Shown: positions 50,200 to 59,567, counted from the stretch's first letter. The stretch is DNA of 64,000 bases from Chryseobacterium sp. CH25 (GCF_004119455.1 NZ_NRQT01000003.1:434001-498000), one strand, 5' to 3'. Made by a program: numbers and translations. The notes: a model not told the origin generated them from the sequence alone.

Positions 50200-51537
50200 A
50201 TGAAAACATTAATCAATCCACTTCTCTGGAAATCACTCTTACTATGCTTTAGCACAGCATTGAGTATTCCCGGAAATGCACAAATCCGTTTGCTTACCTT
50301 AAATCAAACGGTAGAAATGGCACTTTCAAACAGCAATGCCCTGAAACTGAAAAGGGCTTCTGTAGATCTCGCCATTAATAAATACAACCAGACCAAAGAT
50401 CAGTCTCTTCCCACGGGAAGCGTCAGCGGAACATTTTCTCATACTGAAAATATCGCCAACCATATCAAACTGGGATCTCTTGACTGGGTACTCCCTAAAA
50501 GAGCCGAATCCTATGTAGGAAATGCTTCTCTTAACGAAACTGTTTTCAATGGTTTTAAACTGAAGTATGCAAGGCAGTCCACTCTCCTCCTTTCTGAAAT
50601 TGCGAAATCCAATGTGAATCTTACTGAGGATGAGGTAATTTACACTGCGGTTCAAATGTATTTTGACCTGTACAAAATTTCTCAAAGCCAAAAAATTGTA
50701 CAGCAGAATCTCACAGCAGTTGATAACCTTATTCAACAAGCGGAACAGTTTTACCGTCATGGCATTGTAACTAAAAACGATGTCTTACGATTTAAACTTC
50801 AAAGATCCGGAATTGAGATTACAGCTTCAGACCTTGAGGCTAACCGCAAAATCGTATGCTATAATATGAATGTCCTTCTCGGACTTCCGGACAGCCTTGA
50901 CCTGCAGACAGATTCGGTGCTTTTAAAAGAAGAAACTCCTTTTTCATTGGAAGAATATCTTGATATGGCTTTTTCTCAAAGAAAAGAGCTTGAGCAAAAT
51001 ACCCTTCAATCAAAAGTTCAGATTTTTTCATTTAAAGCTCTGAAAGCTGATGAGTTACCTAAATTATCTGTAGGTGCAGGAATGGGATATAATCATGCAG
51101 GTTCTACTTTTATTCCTTCCAACGGAACTTTTATCGCTCCATTTTCTTTAGGAGCAACCGTTTCATGGGATTTTTCCACTTTATGGCTAAACAAGAACAA
51201 ACTGGCTGAAATTCAAATCAATCAGAAGCAGACTTCAATAGAAAAGAATATCTGGTCTGATAAAATCCGAACAGAAGTTAATCAAGCTTATCAATTGTAT
51301 ATCAGATCATTAAACAAGGTCAATCTTCTTCACTCCTCTATTGAAGAGGCTACAGAAAATAACCGTATGCAGGCAGACCGTTACAAAAATAATGTAACCA
51401 CTGTTACAGACCGTATTGATGCAAATGCTAAGCTTTATCAGGCACTTACCGATTTAGAAATTGCCCGTGCTGATGCTTCTGTGGCTTGGTATCATCTCCT
51501 GAAAGTTTCCGGAAAAATTTCAACAATTACTCAATAA
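50200..51537 (+). CDS. TolC-family outer membrane efflux channel
   Basis: 445 residues: signal peptide (LLLCFSTALSIPGNAQ), then LNQTVEMALSNSNALKLKRASVDLA and a second repeat LEEYLDMAFSQRKELEQ typical of the two-fold OEP repeat; alpha-barrel coiled coils and short beta segments follow. It forms the outer-membrane exit duct for the EmrAB-type pump encoded directly downstream (8 bp gap to the adaptor). No lipobox, unlike the OprM-type at 59.6 kb. Confidence 0.92.
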   Translation: MKTLINPLLWKSLLLCFSTALSIPGNAQIRLLTLNQTVEMALSNSNALKLKRASVDLAINKYNQTKDQSLPTGSVSGTFSHTENIANHIKLGSLDWVLPKRAESYVGNASLNETVFNGFKLKYARQSTLLLSEIAKSNVNLTEDEVIYTAVQMYFDLYKISQSQKIVQQNLTAVDNLIQQAEQFYRHGIVTKNDVLRFKLQRSGIEITASDLEANRKIVCYNMNVLLGLPDSLDLQTDSVLLKEETPFSLEEYLDMAFSQRKELEQNTLQSKVQIFSFKALKADELPKLSVGAGMGYNHAGSTFIPSNGTFIAPFSLGATVSWDFSTLWLNKNKLAEIQINQKQTSIEKNIWSDKIRTEVNQAYQLYIRSLNKVNLLHSSIEEATENNRMQADRYKNNVTTVTDRIDANAKLYQALTDLEIARADASVAWYHLLKVSGKISTITQ

Positions 51538-51545
51538 TAACAACT

Positions 51546-52604
51546 ATGAACACTAACAATACTATGGAAGTTACTCCTTCAAAACAAAAAAAATACATTG
51601 TTCCCGTCATTCTCCTGGTCGTGATTGTCGCAGGAAGCATCTTCGGAATTAAACAATACTTTTACCATCAATCCCATGAAGATACAGATGATGCACAGAT
51701 AGACGGTGACCTCAGCGCTGTGGTAACCCGTGTAGGCGGCTATATCGATTCTATTGGGTTTGAGGACAATCAACGTGTCAGCAAAGGACAGGTTCTGGTT
51801 AAATTGGAAGACCACGAATATCGTCTGAAGCTGGAACAGGCCATTGCAGCTCAAAAAACAGCAGGTTCAAAAATAGGAGTTTCTCAAACTCAGGTTTCAA
51901 CTACTCATTCTGCATCATTAGGATATAAAGCTAAAGTTGATGAAGCTAAAGCTAAGTTATGGCAGGCCAATCAGGATTATGAACGCTATGCAGCTTTAAT
52001 TAAAAACGGATCTATTCCGCAGCAGACTTTTGATAAGGCTAAAGCAGAGCGCCAAATTGCTGAAGCTGCCCTACAATCTGCGGAGGAACAGTACAAAACG
52101 GCTGTTGCTCAGATTGGAAACAGCCAATCCGAATTGGTTGTAACGAATACAGCAACAGGCCAGCAACAGGCAGATGTAGATTATGCTAAACTGCTTCTCT
52201 CCTACACTACTATTAAAGCTCCTGTTTCAGGAATTGTTACGAAACGTCGTGTACAAATGGGTCAATTGCTTCAGGCCGGACAAACGTTATTTGCCGTTGT
52301 AGACGAAAATAATCTGTATGTAACCGCTAATTTCAAAGAAACCCAGATGCAGCACATCCGCGCAGGGCAAAAAGCAGAAATTATTGTTGATGCTTACCCT
52401 AACGAACCTATACAAGGCGTTGTACACAATTTTGCAGGGACTACAGGAGCAAAAATGTCTTTGTTACCTCCTGATAACGCGACAGGTAACTTCGTGAAGG
52501 TTGTACAGCGTATTCCTGTAAAAATAAAAATTAACGCTACTCCGAAGCTCCTTAAGAAGATTCGTCCGGGGATGAATGTGGAGGTAAGCGTATTAACTAA
52601 ATAA
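51546..52604 (+). CDS. HlyD/EmrA-family membrane fusion protein
   Basis: 352 residues from ATG 51546 (MNTNNTMEVTPS); an open frame starting at 51486 overlaps tolC and lacks a sensible start. One N-terminal membrane segment (about 16-37, VPVILLVVIVAGSIFG), then DTDDAQIDGDLSAVVTRVGGYI (biotinyl-lipoyl-like), a long coiled-coil hairpin (about 90-200) and LLSYTTIKAPVSGIVTKRRVQMGQLLQ, standard for EmrA. It bridges EmrB and the TolC protein. Stop is 6 bp before emrB. Confidence 0.93.
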   Translation: MNTNNTMEVTPSKQKKYIVPVILLVVIVAGSIFGIKQYFYHQSHEDTDDAQIDGDLSAVVTRVGGYIDSIGFEDNQRVSKGQVLVKLEDHEYRLKLEQAIAAQKTAGSKIGVSQTQVSTTHSASLGYKAKVDEAKAKLWQANQDYERYAALIKNGSIPQQTFDKAKAERQIAEAALQSAEEQYKTAVAQIGNSQSELVVTNTATGQQQADVDYAKLLLSYTTIKAPVSGIVTKRRVQMGQLLQAGQTLFAVVDENNLYVTANFKETQMQHIRAGQKAEIIVDAYPNEPIQGVVHNFAGTTGAKMSLLPPDNATGNFVKVVQRIPVKIKINATPKLLKKIRPGMNVEVSVLTK

Positions 52605-52610
52605 CTCAAC

Positions 52611-54164
52611 ATGATGGCTGAGAAAGGATTTAGAAAATGGGTGATCACGTTTACGATGGTATTGTCATGTATGCTTGAATTTTTAGATACCACCATTGTG
52701 AACGTTGCTATCCCTCATATTCAGGGAAATATGGGTGCCATATTAGAAGATGTTGCCTGGGTTTCTACCGGTTATGCTGTTGCCAATGTCATTATTTTAC
52801 CCATGTCCGGATGGCTGGGAAGCCGTTTTGGAAGAAAGAATTACTTCTTATTTTCCATTATTGTTTTTACCATTGCTTCAATGCTTTGTGGGAATTCCCA
52901 TACGCTGGTAGAGCTAGTCACGTTCAGAATTCTGCAAGGGTTGGCCGGTGGTGGTTTGATCTCTACGGCGCAGGCTATTTTGCTAGAAACCTGGCCACCA
53001 GAAGAAAGAGGTACAGCAACAGCGATTTTCGGTTTTGGTGCTGTGGTTGGGCCTACTGTAGCTCCTGCTTTAGGAGGATATCTTACGGATCATTTTTCAT
53101 GGCCGTGGGTATTTTATATCAATCTTCCTTTGGGAATTTTAGCTGCAATTCTTACGTATCAATATGTGAGGGAAACACCCAAAGAAAGTACGGGAAAACC
53201 TGTTGACTGGTGGGGAATTCTGTTGCTAACCATTGCTGTAGGAAGTTTACAGACTGTACTTGAAAAAGGGGAAGAAAAAGACTGGTTCGCAACCAATTAT
53301 ATTACTGTACTTTGTGTGACTTCGGTGATTGGTATTTTATTATTTATCTGGCGGGAAACAACAACAGAACATCCGGTTGTGAATCTTAAATTATTCCGAT
53401 ACAGAAGTTTTTCTGCGGGAATGGTTACATCTTTTCTCTTTGGAATTGGATTATATGGATCGGTATTTATATTTCCACAGTTCTGTCAGAGCTTATTAGG
53501 TTTCTCGGCACAACAGACAGGATTTCTGCTGCTTCCTGGACAAATCTTTACTATCGCCCTGATGCCAACCGTAGGAAAGCTTCTGAAAAAAGGAGTTCCA
53601 CCACAGCTATTTGTGATCGCCGGATTCCTCTGTTTCTTTATTTTCCCGATGATTATGAGCAAGGCGACCTTATCTTCCGGAAATACAGACTTCTACTTTC
53701 CTCTTTATTTCAGAGGGATTGGAATAGGACTTTTATTTGTGCCTTTGATTACGTTGGCTATTAAAGACTTAAAAGGTCCGGAAATCGGACAGGGAGCCGG
53801 ATTGTACAATATGATGCGTCAATTGGGAGGCTCTTTCGGAATTGCAGGGCTGGCTACATCTGTTCACATCGGAAAGGGACAACATAGGAATTATCTGTTG
53901 GAAAACGTCAATGAATATGGATCTGCTTATTGGGAAAGAACCCAGGATTATATTTCAAGCTTCATGGGTAAAGGGTTCTCTCATTCTGATGCTTCTGAAA
54001 TGGCTTTACATGCGATAGATAAAGTCATTAACAAGCAGGCAATGCTGATGGGCTTCACAGATGCTTATCAATATCTTGGGATTGCCATGCTTTGCTGTAT
54101 TCCGTTTGTGTTACTGCAAGGCTTTAAAAAGAAAAAGGTAGAAATACCGGCAGATGCTCATTAA
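52611..54164 (+). CDS. DHA2-family multidrug efflux MFS transporter, EmrB type
   Basis: 517 residues, fourteen membrane helices. LDTTIVNVAIPHIQGNMG is motif D1; GSRFGRKNYF, motif A; and GFGAVVGPTVAPALGGYL, motif C. Inner-membrane proton-driven pump working with the adaptor and TolC protein; substrate unknown. The gene order tolC-emrA-emrB is compact (8 and 6 bp gaps). Confidence 0.94.
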   Translation: MMAEKGFRKWVITFTMVLSCMLEFLDTTIVNVAIPHIQGNMGAILEDVAWVSTGYAVANVIILPMSGWLGSRFGRKNYFLFSIIVFTIASMLCGNSHTLVELVTFRILQGLAGGGLISTAQAILLETWPPEERGTATAIFGFGAVVGPTVAPALGGYLTDHFSWPWVFYINLPLGILAAILTYQYVRETPKESTGKPVDWWGILLLTIAVGSLQTVLEKGEEKDWFATNYITVLCVTSVIGILLFIWRETTTEHPVVNLKLFRYRSFSAGMVTSFLFGIGLYGSVFIFPQFCQSLLGFSAQQTGFLLLPGQIFTIALMPTVGKLLKKGVPPQLFVIAGFLCFFIFPMIMSKATLSSGNTDFYFPLYFRGIGIGLLFVPLITLAIKDLKGPEIGQGAGLYNMMRQLGGSFGIAGLATSVHIGKGQHRNYLLENVNEYGSAYWERTQDYISSFMGKGFSHSDASEMALHAIDKVINKQAMLMGFTDAYQYLGIAMLCCIPFVLLQGFKKKKVEIPADAH

Positions 54165-54207
54165 TATTTGATTTTAAAACAAAACATCACTCCAAAACGG
54201 TCACAAA

Positions 54208-54891
54208 ATGAAACCAGAATTAACCAATATCAACAGCGGTGAAATTATTGCTTCGAAAAAGCTCACCTCTACGGCATGGCACATGAAATTAAGAGTTCCT
54301 TTTTATATAGAATTGAATATGGACAGAAATCCAGGGTATATTATCCCTTTATTAACAGAGAATGAGGATCAGGAAGGAGTTTTACTCATCAGATCCACTT
54401 TATGGAATTACGATGTGGTACGAAACACTTTAGAAATCATTATTTACAAACGAAAAAATAATGAAGAATGGCTTGAAAATCTGTCTTCTGGAAATATCAT
54501 CCAATATCTTGATCCTGAAGAAATCATTATTCAAGGGTTGAATGCTGAAACGTATTACCTGATAGGCAATACAGAGGCACAGGCATTTTTCTATCAGTTC
54601 AACAGAAGTCTTCCTTTTACAAGCACAGTAAACAGCTTTATCTACAGCAAAAATACAGGGGATTTTTTCCCGGATATTGATGGAAGTTATCCGCTCAACT
54701 ATCACATTATTTATCCCTACAGTCCTGAGCGGGTAATCCATCTTTTTAAAAAGGACCTTAGCAGGGAGACTGAAAGTTACACTATCCTGCTTTTCTGTGA
54801 GCATGAGGTGAATATGCTGTTTTCACAATACTTTAAAAAGGAATGGGGAGCCACTGAAAACCAAATCAGAATTGCAAATTATAATCATTAA
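54208..54891 (+). CDS. Diverged siderophore-interacting-like protein
   Basis: 227 residues. It starts ELTNINSGEIIASKKLTSTAWHMKL and has GYIIPLLTENED, YYLIGNTEAQAFFYQFNRSLPF, which resemble the FAD and NAD(P)H elements of SIP proteins ([12 protein letters not shown] in the copy at 48.9 kb), but the RxYTxR FAD signature is absent. It is likely a remote SIP homologue that has lost or changed cofactor binding; I am unsure. It is between the efflux operon (43 bp) and the Crp/Fnr gene. Confidence 0.6.
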   Translation: MKPELTNINSGEIIASKKLTSTAWHMKLRVPFYIELNMDRNPGYIIPLLTENEDQEGVLLIRSTLWNYDVVRNTLEIIIYKRKNNEEWLENLSSGNIIQYLDPEEIIIQGLNAETYYLIGNTEAQAFFYQFNRSLPFTSTVNSFIYSKNTGDFFPDIDGSYPLNYHIIYPYSPERVIHLFKKDLSRETESYTILLFCEHEVNMLFSQYFKKEWGATENQIRIANYNH

Positions 54892-54901
54892 CACTTCCAT
54901 C

Positions 54902-55477
54902 ATGTATTCATTATTGGCTGAAAAAATTTCCCAAATCACTTCAATTGATGAAGAAGGAATGGAAATCGTTCTGTCTTATTTTAAATATTTCCAGATCAAG
55001 AAAGAAGAAATCCTTCTGAATGAAAAGGAACATTCTACCAAAATTTATTTCGTAGTGAAAGGCTGCCTCAGAATTTATTTTCTGCAGGCAGATGGTACAG
55101 AGGCAACAAGATACATTGCTTTTGAAAACAATTTTGCCAGCAATCTTGTAGGATTAATCACTGGTGAAGGTTCTGAAGAATATATTCAGGCTCTGGAAAG
55201 TTCTGAGCTTCTTTATATTTATTTCAGGGATTTTCAAAGTCTTCTGAGTAGAGTTCCGGGTTGGGAAAAGTTTTATATCTACTATCTGGAAAACGCTTAT
55301 GTGAACAACACCCGTCATCTGATGAGCTTTTTAACCATGGATGCCACGGAAAGATATAAACAGCTTCTGGAACAGAATCCGACTGTTGTGCAAAGACTTT
55401 CTAACAGGATGGTAGCCAATTATCTGGGAATATCACAGGAATCTTTAAGCAGACTGAAAGGAAGGCTTTATAAATAG
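54902..55477 (+). CDS. Crp/Fnr-family transcriptional regulator with FNR-like recognition helix
   Basis: 191 residues from ATG 54902; ten further codons (from 54872) overlap the preceding gene. The cyclic-nucleotide-binding-like beta roll (about 1-115) contains IYFVVKGCLRIYFLQADG; a long helix and an HTH with NYLGISQESLSRLKGRLYK end the protein. E180, S183 and R184 match FNR E209, S212 and R213, the residues that read TTGA half-sites. Only one Cys, so no FNR-type Fe-S cluster. Probable regulator of the three dyad promoters upstream; the ligand is unknown. Confidence 0.88.
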   Translation: MYSLLAEKISQITSIDEEGMEIVLSYFKYFQIKKEEILLNEKEHSTKIYFVVKGCLRIYFLQADGTEATRYIAFENNFASNLVGLITGEGSEEYIQALESSELLYIYFRDFQSLLSRVPGWEKFYIYYLENAYVNNTRHLMSFLTMDATERYKQLLEQNPTVVQRLSNRMVANYLGISQESLSRLKGRLYK

Positions 55478-55509
55478 AAAAACAACCAACTAACATCCTT
55501 ATTTTTTTT

Positions 55510-55536
55510 ACCAGGCTCATTATTGGGTCTGGTTTT
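55510..55536 (+). terminator. Terminator after the Crp/Fnr gene
   Basis: ACCAGGCTC / GGGTCTGGT, nine pairs including two G-U (55510-55518 with 55525-55533), loop of six, then TTT. Confidence 0.65.
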
Positions 55537-55564
55537 GTATATCAATATAAGCTGTTACAAAATA

Positions 55565-55594
55565 AAATCGGCACAAAACAGATTGTGCCGATTT
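55565..55594. terminator. Bidirectional terminator before the T9SS cargo
   Basis: Perfect 12-bp stem AAATCGGCACAA / TTGTGCCGATTT (55565-55576 with 55583-55594), loop of six. It ends the convergent minus-strand gene. Confidence 0.85.
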
Positions 55595-55633
55595 AACCAC
55601 TATTAAAAACTAACGAAAAGATTATTTAATCCT

Positions 55634-56602
55634 TTATTTTTTTATCAATTTATTTCTATAAATCTCTCCTTTAACGCTTTTGGAAACGATGATATAATTT
55701 CCGGGTACCAAATGACTTACATCAATGGCTTGTCTGTACTGATGGTTATCTTTCTTAAGAACCAGTTTTCCGGACATATCCATAATAGCAACCTCTTTGT
55801 ATTCCTCTGATTCTTTCCCGATATAAAGGAATTGCGCCGTAGGATTTGGATATATATTTAATTTATTTTCTTTTGGTTTTGTTATTTCTCCTGTGCCTAA
55901 ATTTCCACAGAACTCCCAATTCCCATACTGCAATTCTACAAAGGCAAACGGATCTAACATTTTACACTGATCTGGACAATATTCTGTACAGGCATAAAAT
56001 CCATATTGCCCGGGTTCAGTAGCAGTATAGGTATCTCCTGTCACATTAGGAATCACACAAGGATCGCCTGTAAAAGGAGCTGTAGTTGTAGGAACGCACT
56101 TAAACCAAGTATGTGGACCGTAAACTACAGGAAACACATTATCAAATTTCACGGGAGCTTCTGAACATACATGTACTATTCCACCATCTACAATTTCATA
56201 GGTTCCCGGAACAAAAGTGGACATCATTGCAGGAAGTCCATACACATATCCGTCTCCCATTACTGCCTGGCTTTCTGCCGTACAGTCTCCCTGTGTAACT
56301 GCTACCTTAAAATAATACAACTGGTCATTACTTCCATTAATGGTTAGCTGCTGAGAGGTAGCTCCCGGAATTGCCTGCCATGGATTATTGTTAGGAGTCT
56401 GCCAGGTCCATTCTTGTTTATACCACTGATACGTAGAATAAGTCTGTGTAGTGGACAGTATTTCATCTTCACTCTCACAAAACAGGATCTTATCTGCAAA
56501 GACAGCTCCTAATCTCGGACTGGTAATGGTAGGCTCACACTGTGCCTTTATATTCAGAAGGTTGAACAATAAAAATGTTAAAAAAATCAGTTTTGTTTTC
56601 AT
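55634..56602 (-). CDS. Secreted protein with T9SS type A sorting domain
   Basis: 322 residues from ATG 56602, signal peptide (LIFLTFLLFNLLNIKAQ); a further four codons upstream are open. Ig-like/PKD-like beta regions with paired Cys (CESEDE; CVPTTTAPFTGDPC; CTEYCPDQC), then a T9SS sorting tail (KLNIYPNPTAQFLYIGKESEEYKEVAIMD; GNYIIVSKSVKGEIYRNKLIKK). Exported to the surface by the type IX system; binding role unknown. Confidence 0.87.
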   Translation of the reverse strand: MKTKLIFLTFLLFNLLNIKAQCEPTITSPRLGAVFADKILFCESEDEILSTTQTYSTYQWYKQEWTWQTPNNNPWQAIPGATSQQLTINGSNDQLYYFKVAVTQGDCTAESQAVMGDGYVYGLPAMMSTFVPGTYEIVDGGIVHVCSEAPVKFDNVFPVVYGPHTWFKCVPTTTAPFTGDPCVIPNVTGDTYTATEPGQYGFYACTEYCPDQCKMLDPFAFVELQYGNWEFCGNLGTGEITKPKENKLNIYPNPTAQFLYIGKESEEYKEVAIMDMSGKLVLKKDNHQYRQAIDVSHLVPGNYIIVSKSVKGEIYRNKLIKK

Positions 56603-56647
56603 ATATATTGACATTTAAGTTGATTTCTGTTTTAAAAGTCATCAGCA

Positions 56648-58054
56648 TTAATCAATCAACAACCTGATCCCGAATTTCACATTAAAATGCAGAGGTTTTT
56701 CCTTATAAATGGTATTGGGAGAATTCTCATCTTTAAAATGATAGCCAATACCCGGTTCTGCATAAATTCCCAATCTGTTTACCACCTTCACCTGTAATCC
56801 TACTGCCGTATTCACTGAAAACGACAGTGGCTTATGATCCAATTTTTCATTTGAAGTTTCTTTTACCTCATCATTTACTACATAACTTGTTGTAATAGTT
56901 CCTGATATAGGTTTTTCTACCAAAGCTCCTCCTGTAACATATCCTGTAAATCGTCCTTTCTGAATAACATTATAATTAACCTGAACAGGAATTCCGATAT
57001 AATGAACTTTCTGCTCTCCTTTAATATAATTATCATCACTTCCGGAATGAAGTTCAGAGGCCAGCTTGGTATAATTCAGTCCGGTTCCTATTCCCCATCT
57101 TTTACCCAGATTATAATACACCGACAATCCGAATGTTACCGGAACTTTATGTCTGATCCTTGCTTCTACCGGTTTATTTTGATTAGCCAGCAGTATTTGA
57201 GTCAAAGGATCTTCTACATAACTGGAAGCAGCCCATACCTGTTCAAAACTCATAGGCTTTCCACTTACAGAAGCATAACCATTGAACTGCTGTTCTGCAG
57301 AATTGGATGATGCATTTCCTGTGAGCATACTCAGCATCCATTTCTTTTCAGATCTGGATTTTCCATTCTTAGTTTTGGTATTATCTGCATATTTTTCAGA
57401 TAACTCTTTTTCTATCTTATTTACCTCGTCTTCAATTCCTTCATTCTTTATTTTACTATCCGCCAAAGGCATTTCATTCGGTTTATTTTCCGCCTGAGAA
57501 CTTAGTATGTCTCCAACCACAGGCATTTTGGTAACAGCCTGTACCTTTTCTTTATTTCCCGTTTCTTCTCTTCCTGCCTTTTCAGAATTTGTGTATTCAA
57601 TATTTCTTATAGAAGAATGTACTGCATTAATGGTATTCTGAGCTAAAGAAATATCTGCCTTTGAGTTGTTCCAAATCTTTCTACTCTCTTCCTGTTCTTC
57701 ATTATTCAAAGGCAGATTTGTATCTGTTTTTTTATTATTTTTATTAGAATCTGATGGATTCTGTGAAAGTGTACCATGGTTTTCTTCCGGCATTATTTTC
57801 ATGATTACAAAAATCAAAACAGCTGCTGCTGCAACACTTCCGATGCGATAAAGCCAGGATTTATTTCCGTCCCCTACCGCGTCTATCTTTTTCTCTTCAT
57901 TTTCAGCATCAATTGAAGGAATAAAGCCCGGCATCAGCTTATTTTCTTCTTCTGAGAACAATTCATCTTTGATGTCATCCCACAATCCTTCCGGAACCTC
58001 TTCTTCATGGTTCTCCATTCTGCTACGCAGGTTATTGAGCCACTCGTTATTCAT
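56648..58054 (-). CDS. Anti-sigma-like N-terminus fused to an outer-membrane beta-barrel
   Basis: 468 residues. A cytoplasmic N-terminus (MNNEWLNNLRSRMENHEEEVPEGLWDDIKDEL), one membrane helix (WLYRIGSVAAAAVLIFVIMKI, about 70-90), a long polar linker, then from ~270 strands with FGLSVYYNLGKRWGIGTGLNYTKL and VGLQVKVVNRLGIYAEPGIGYHF (PorT-like barrel). Its start overlaps the ECF sigma gene by 8 bp, the coupling usual for sigma/anti-sigma pairs. An unusual layout that could transmit an outer-membrane signal to the sigma factor. Confidence 0.8.
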   Translation of the reverse strand: MNNEWLNNLRSRMENHEEEVPEGLWDDIKDELFSEEENKLMPGFIPSIDAENEEKKIDAVGDGNKSWLYRIGSVAAAAVLIFVIMKIMPEENHGTLSQNPSDSNKNNKKTDTNLPLNNEEQEESRKIWNNSKADISLAQNTINAVHSSIRNIEYTNSEKAGREETGNKEKVQAVTKMPVVGDILSSQAENKPNEMPLADSKIKNEGIEDEVNKIEKELSEKYADNTKTKNGKSRSEKKWMLSMLTGNASSNSAEQQFNGYASVSGKPMSFEQVWAASSYVEDPLTQILLANQNKPVEARIRHKVPVTFGLSVYYNLGKRWGIGTGLNYTKLASELHSGSDDNYIKGEQKVHYIGIPVQVNYNVIQKGRFTGYVTGGALVEKPISGTITTSYVVNDEVKETSNEKLDHKPLSFSVNTAVGLQVKVVNRLGIYAEPGIGYHFKDENSPNTIYKEKPLHFNVKFGIRLLID

Positions 58055-58613
58055 ATTGTGCTTTTTTTGACATTTTAAATTCCTTTATTTTCTGAACCAG
58101 CAGCCCTTTTGCACGGTGAAACTGTGATGCTGAAGAGTTTTCTGCAATTCCCAGCAGCAATGCAATTTCTTTATGGCTCTTATTTTCAAACACATACAAA
58201 TTGAAAACGGTTCTGTATCCGTCCGGAAGAGACTGAATCAGTTTCATAATATCTTCTTTCGGGATTTCCTCAAAATCCGGTTCTTCTTCATGGGGAAGAT
58301 CGGGAAGATCTTCTACCTCAACGGAAGATTTAAAGTCTCCTTTCTGCCTGATATGCTTCAGAGATTCATTCACTGCAATACGGGTAATCCATGCTCTAAG
58401 TGAGCCATCTCCTCTGTATTCAAATGATTCTATAGAACGAAACATCTTGATAAAACTATTCTGAAGTATATCATGTACATCTTCCTTTTCAACAATATAC
58501 CGGGAACATACATAGGTAAGATTACCTGAATAAGCTCCAAAAAGCTCTTTCCAGGCGGCTTCCTCCTTCTGCAGAAGGCGGTTTACCAAAATCTGTTCCT
58601 TACTTTCTCCCAT
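58047..58613 (-). CDS. ECF-type RNA polymerase sigma factor
   Basis: 188 residues from ATG 58613 (MGESKEQILVNRLLQKEEAAW); 19 codons upstream are open but lie beyond the terminator hairpin. Region 2 with DVHDILQNSFIKMFRSIESFEYRGDGSLRAWITRIAVNESLKHIR and region 4 with LPDGYRTVFNLYVFENKSHKEIALLLGIAENSSASQFHRAK. Directs transcription of an unknown regulon, probably including its own operon. 8-bp overlap with the barrel protein. Confidence 0.92.
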   Translation of the reverse strand: MGESKEQILVNRLLQKEEAAWKELFGAYSGNLTYVCSRYIVEKEDVHDILQNSFIKMFRSIESFEYRGDGSLRAWITRIAVNESLKHIRQKGDFKSSVEVEDLPDLPHEEEPDFEEIPKEDIMKLIQSLPDGYRTVFNLYVFENKSHKEIALLLGIAENSSASQFHRAKGLLVQKIKEFKMSKKAQYE

Positions 58614-58651
58614 GTACTGCTCCAGTATACGATATATGATTAAATTTTTAA

Positions 58652-58690
58652 AGCAAAAAATAGATTGCACCGTATAAATACAATCTATTT
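58652..58690 (-). terminator. Terminator between the DUF4840-like gene and the sigma gene
   Basis: Minus strand AAATAGATTG / CAATCTATTT perfect 10-bp stem (58681-58690 with 58658-58667), loop of 13, followed by T-run to ~58655. It ends the lipoprotein transcript. Confidence 0.7.
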
Positions 58691-58707
58691 ATAGTAATAA
58701 CCATTAA

Positions 58708-59283
58708 TTAATATTTTACACAGAACGGAAAATTATAATTAATTGCTTCATAAGGGGCAAGTACTGTACCATCTACGGTAATTTTCTCGGCAGTTAAAGC
58801 GAATCGCAGTGAGCCGTCCATCCCTACAAAAAAACCTTTCTGTTTAGCATTCAATGTCACTTCTGTTTTTTTGATCTTTCCATCTACAGGAATCAAGAGC
58901 TCCATAGATTTGGGAGCCAGGGATAGCTCAATCACATTGTTTACCGTATTGATAGAAGCTGTATATTTAATTTCATACTTCACCTTTCCTATTGTCTTAA
59001 GAGCCTCTTCTGTCTTTACCGGATCTTTTACTACTGTTTTCACAATTTCATCCACAGGAAATTCTGAAAACATAATGGTGTCCTTTTTTGCTTTAAAATT
59101 TTTTATTTTTTCTGTTTTGTTTTCTCCCTGTATGGTAATAAGTCTTCCTTTATAATCTCCATTCAGATCTTCCAGTCTTACCGGTCTGATTTCCGGGCCA
59201 TCAACACTACATGAATACAAAGTAATTCCTGTTATTACAATTAGGATCGCTGTTAAAAATTGAGATACTGTAAATTTTTTCAT
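58708..59283 (-). CDS. DUF4840-like lipoprotein
   Basis: 191 residues: lipobox LYSC near residue 25, then RLEDLNGDYKGRLITIQG, a pattern like DUF4840, with KDTIMFSEFPVDEIVKTV and a final strand APYEAINYNFPFCVKY. Exported beta protein; the function is unknown. It is separated from the sigma gene by a terminator, so not co-transcribed. Confidence 0.75.
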   Translation of the reverse strand: MKKFTVSQFLTAILIVITGITLYSCSVDGPEIRPVRLEDLNGDYKGRLITIQGENKTEKIKNFKAKKDTIMFSEFPVDEIVKTVVKDPVKTEEALKTIGKVKYEIKYTASINTVNNVIELSLAPKSMELLIPVDGKIKKTEVTLNAKQKGFFVGMDGSLRFALTAEKITVDGTVLAPYEAINYNFPFCVKY

Positions 59284-59510
59284 TGCATTATTTTTTCATT
59301 AAACATTAATTATTTTGAGTACTCATTGATATAAATCTCATTTCCCGGAAATCTTGCATTATTTTTTCAAAAAACCAACATTTTTCATAACTCACTGATT
59401 TTATGGATGAAAAATTTGATTCAAATAATTATTTATACAATAAAAAATAACAATCATTTTGAATTTCATATTCTGATGATTTCATTTTAATGCTTTCAGT
59501 ATCTTATAAT

Positions 59511-59541
59511 AAAAAAGGAAGCTACCCTATGCAGCTTCCTT
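59511..59541 (-). terminator. Terminator of the RND efflux operon
   Basis: AAGGAAGCT / AGCTTCCTT stem (59515-59523 with 59533-59541), loop of nine; the A-run 59511-59516 gives the T-run on the minus strand. The rest of 59284-59510 is AT-rich and without a clear promoter for the upstream lipoprotein. Confidence 0.8.
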
Positions 59542-59567
59542 CCCATTTATTATTTATCAATTACATT

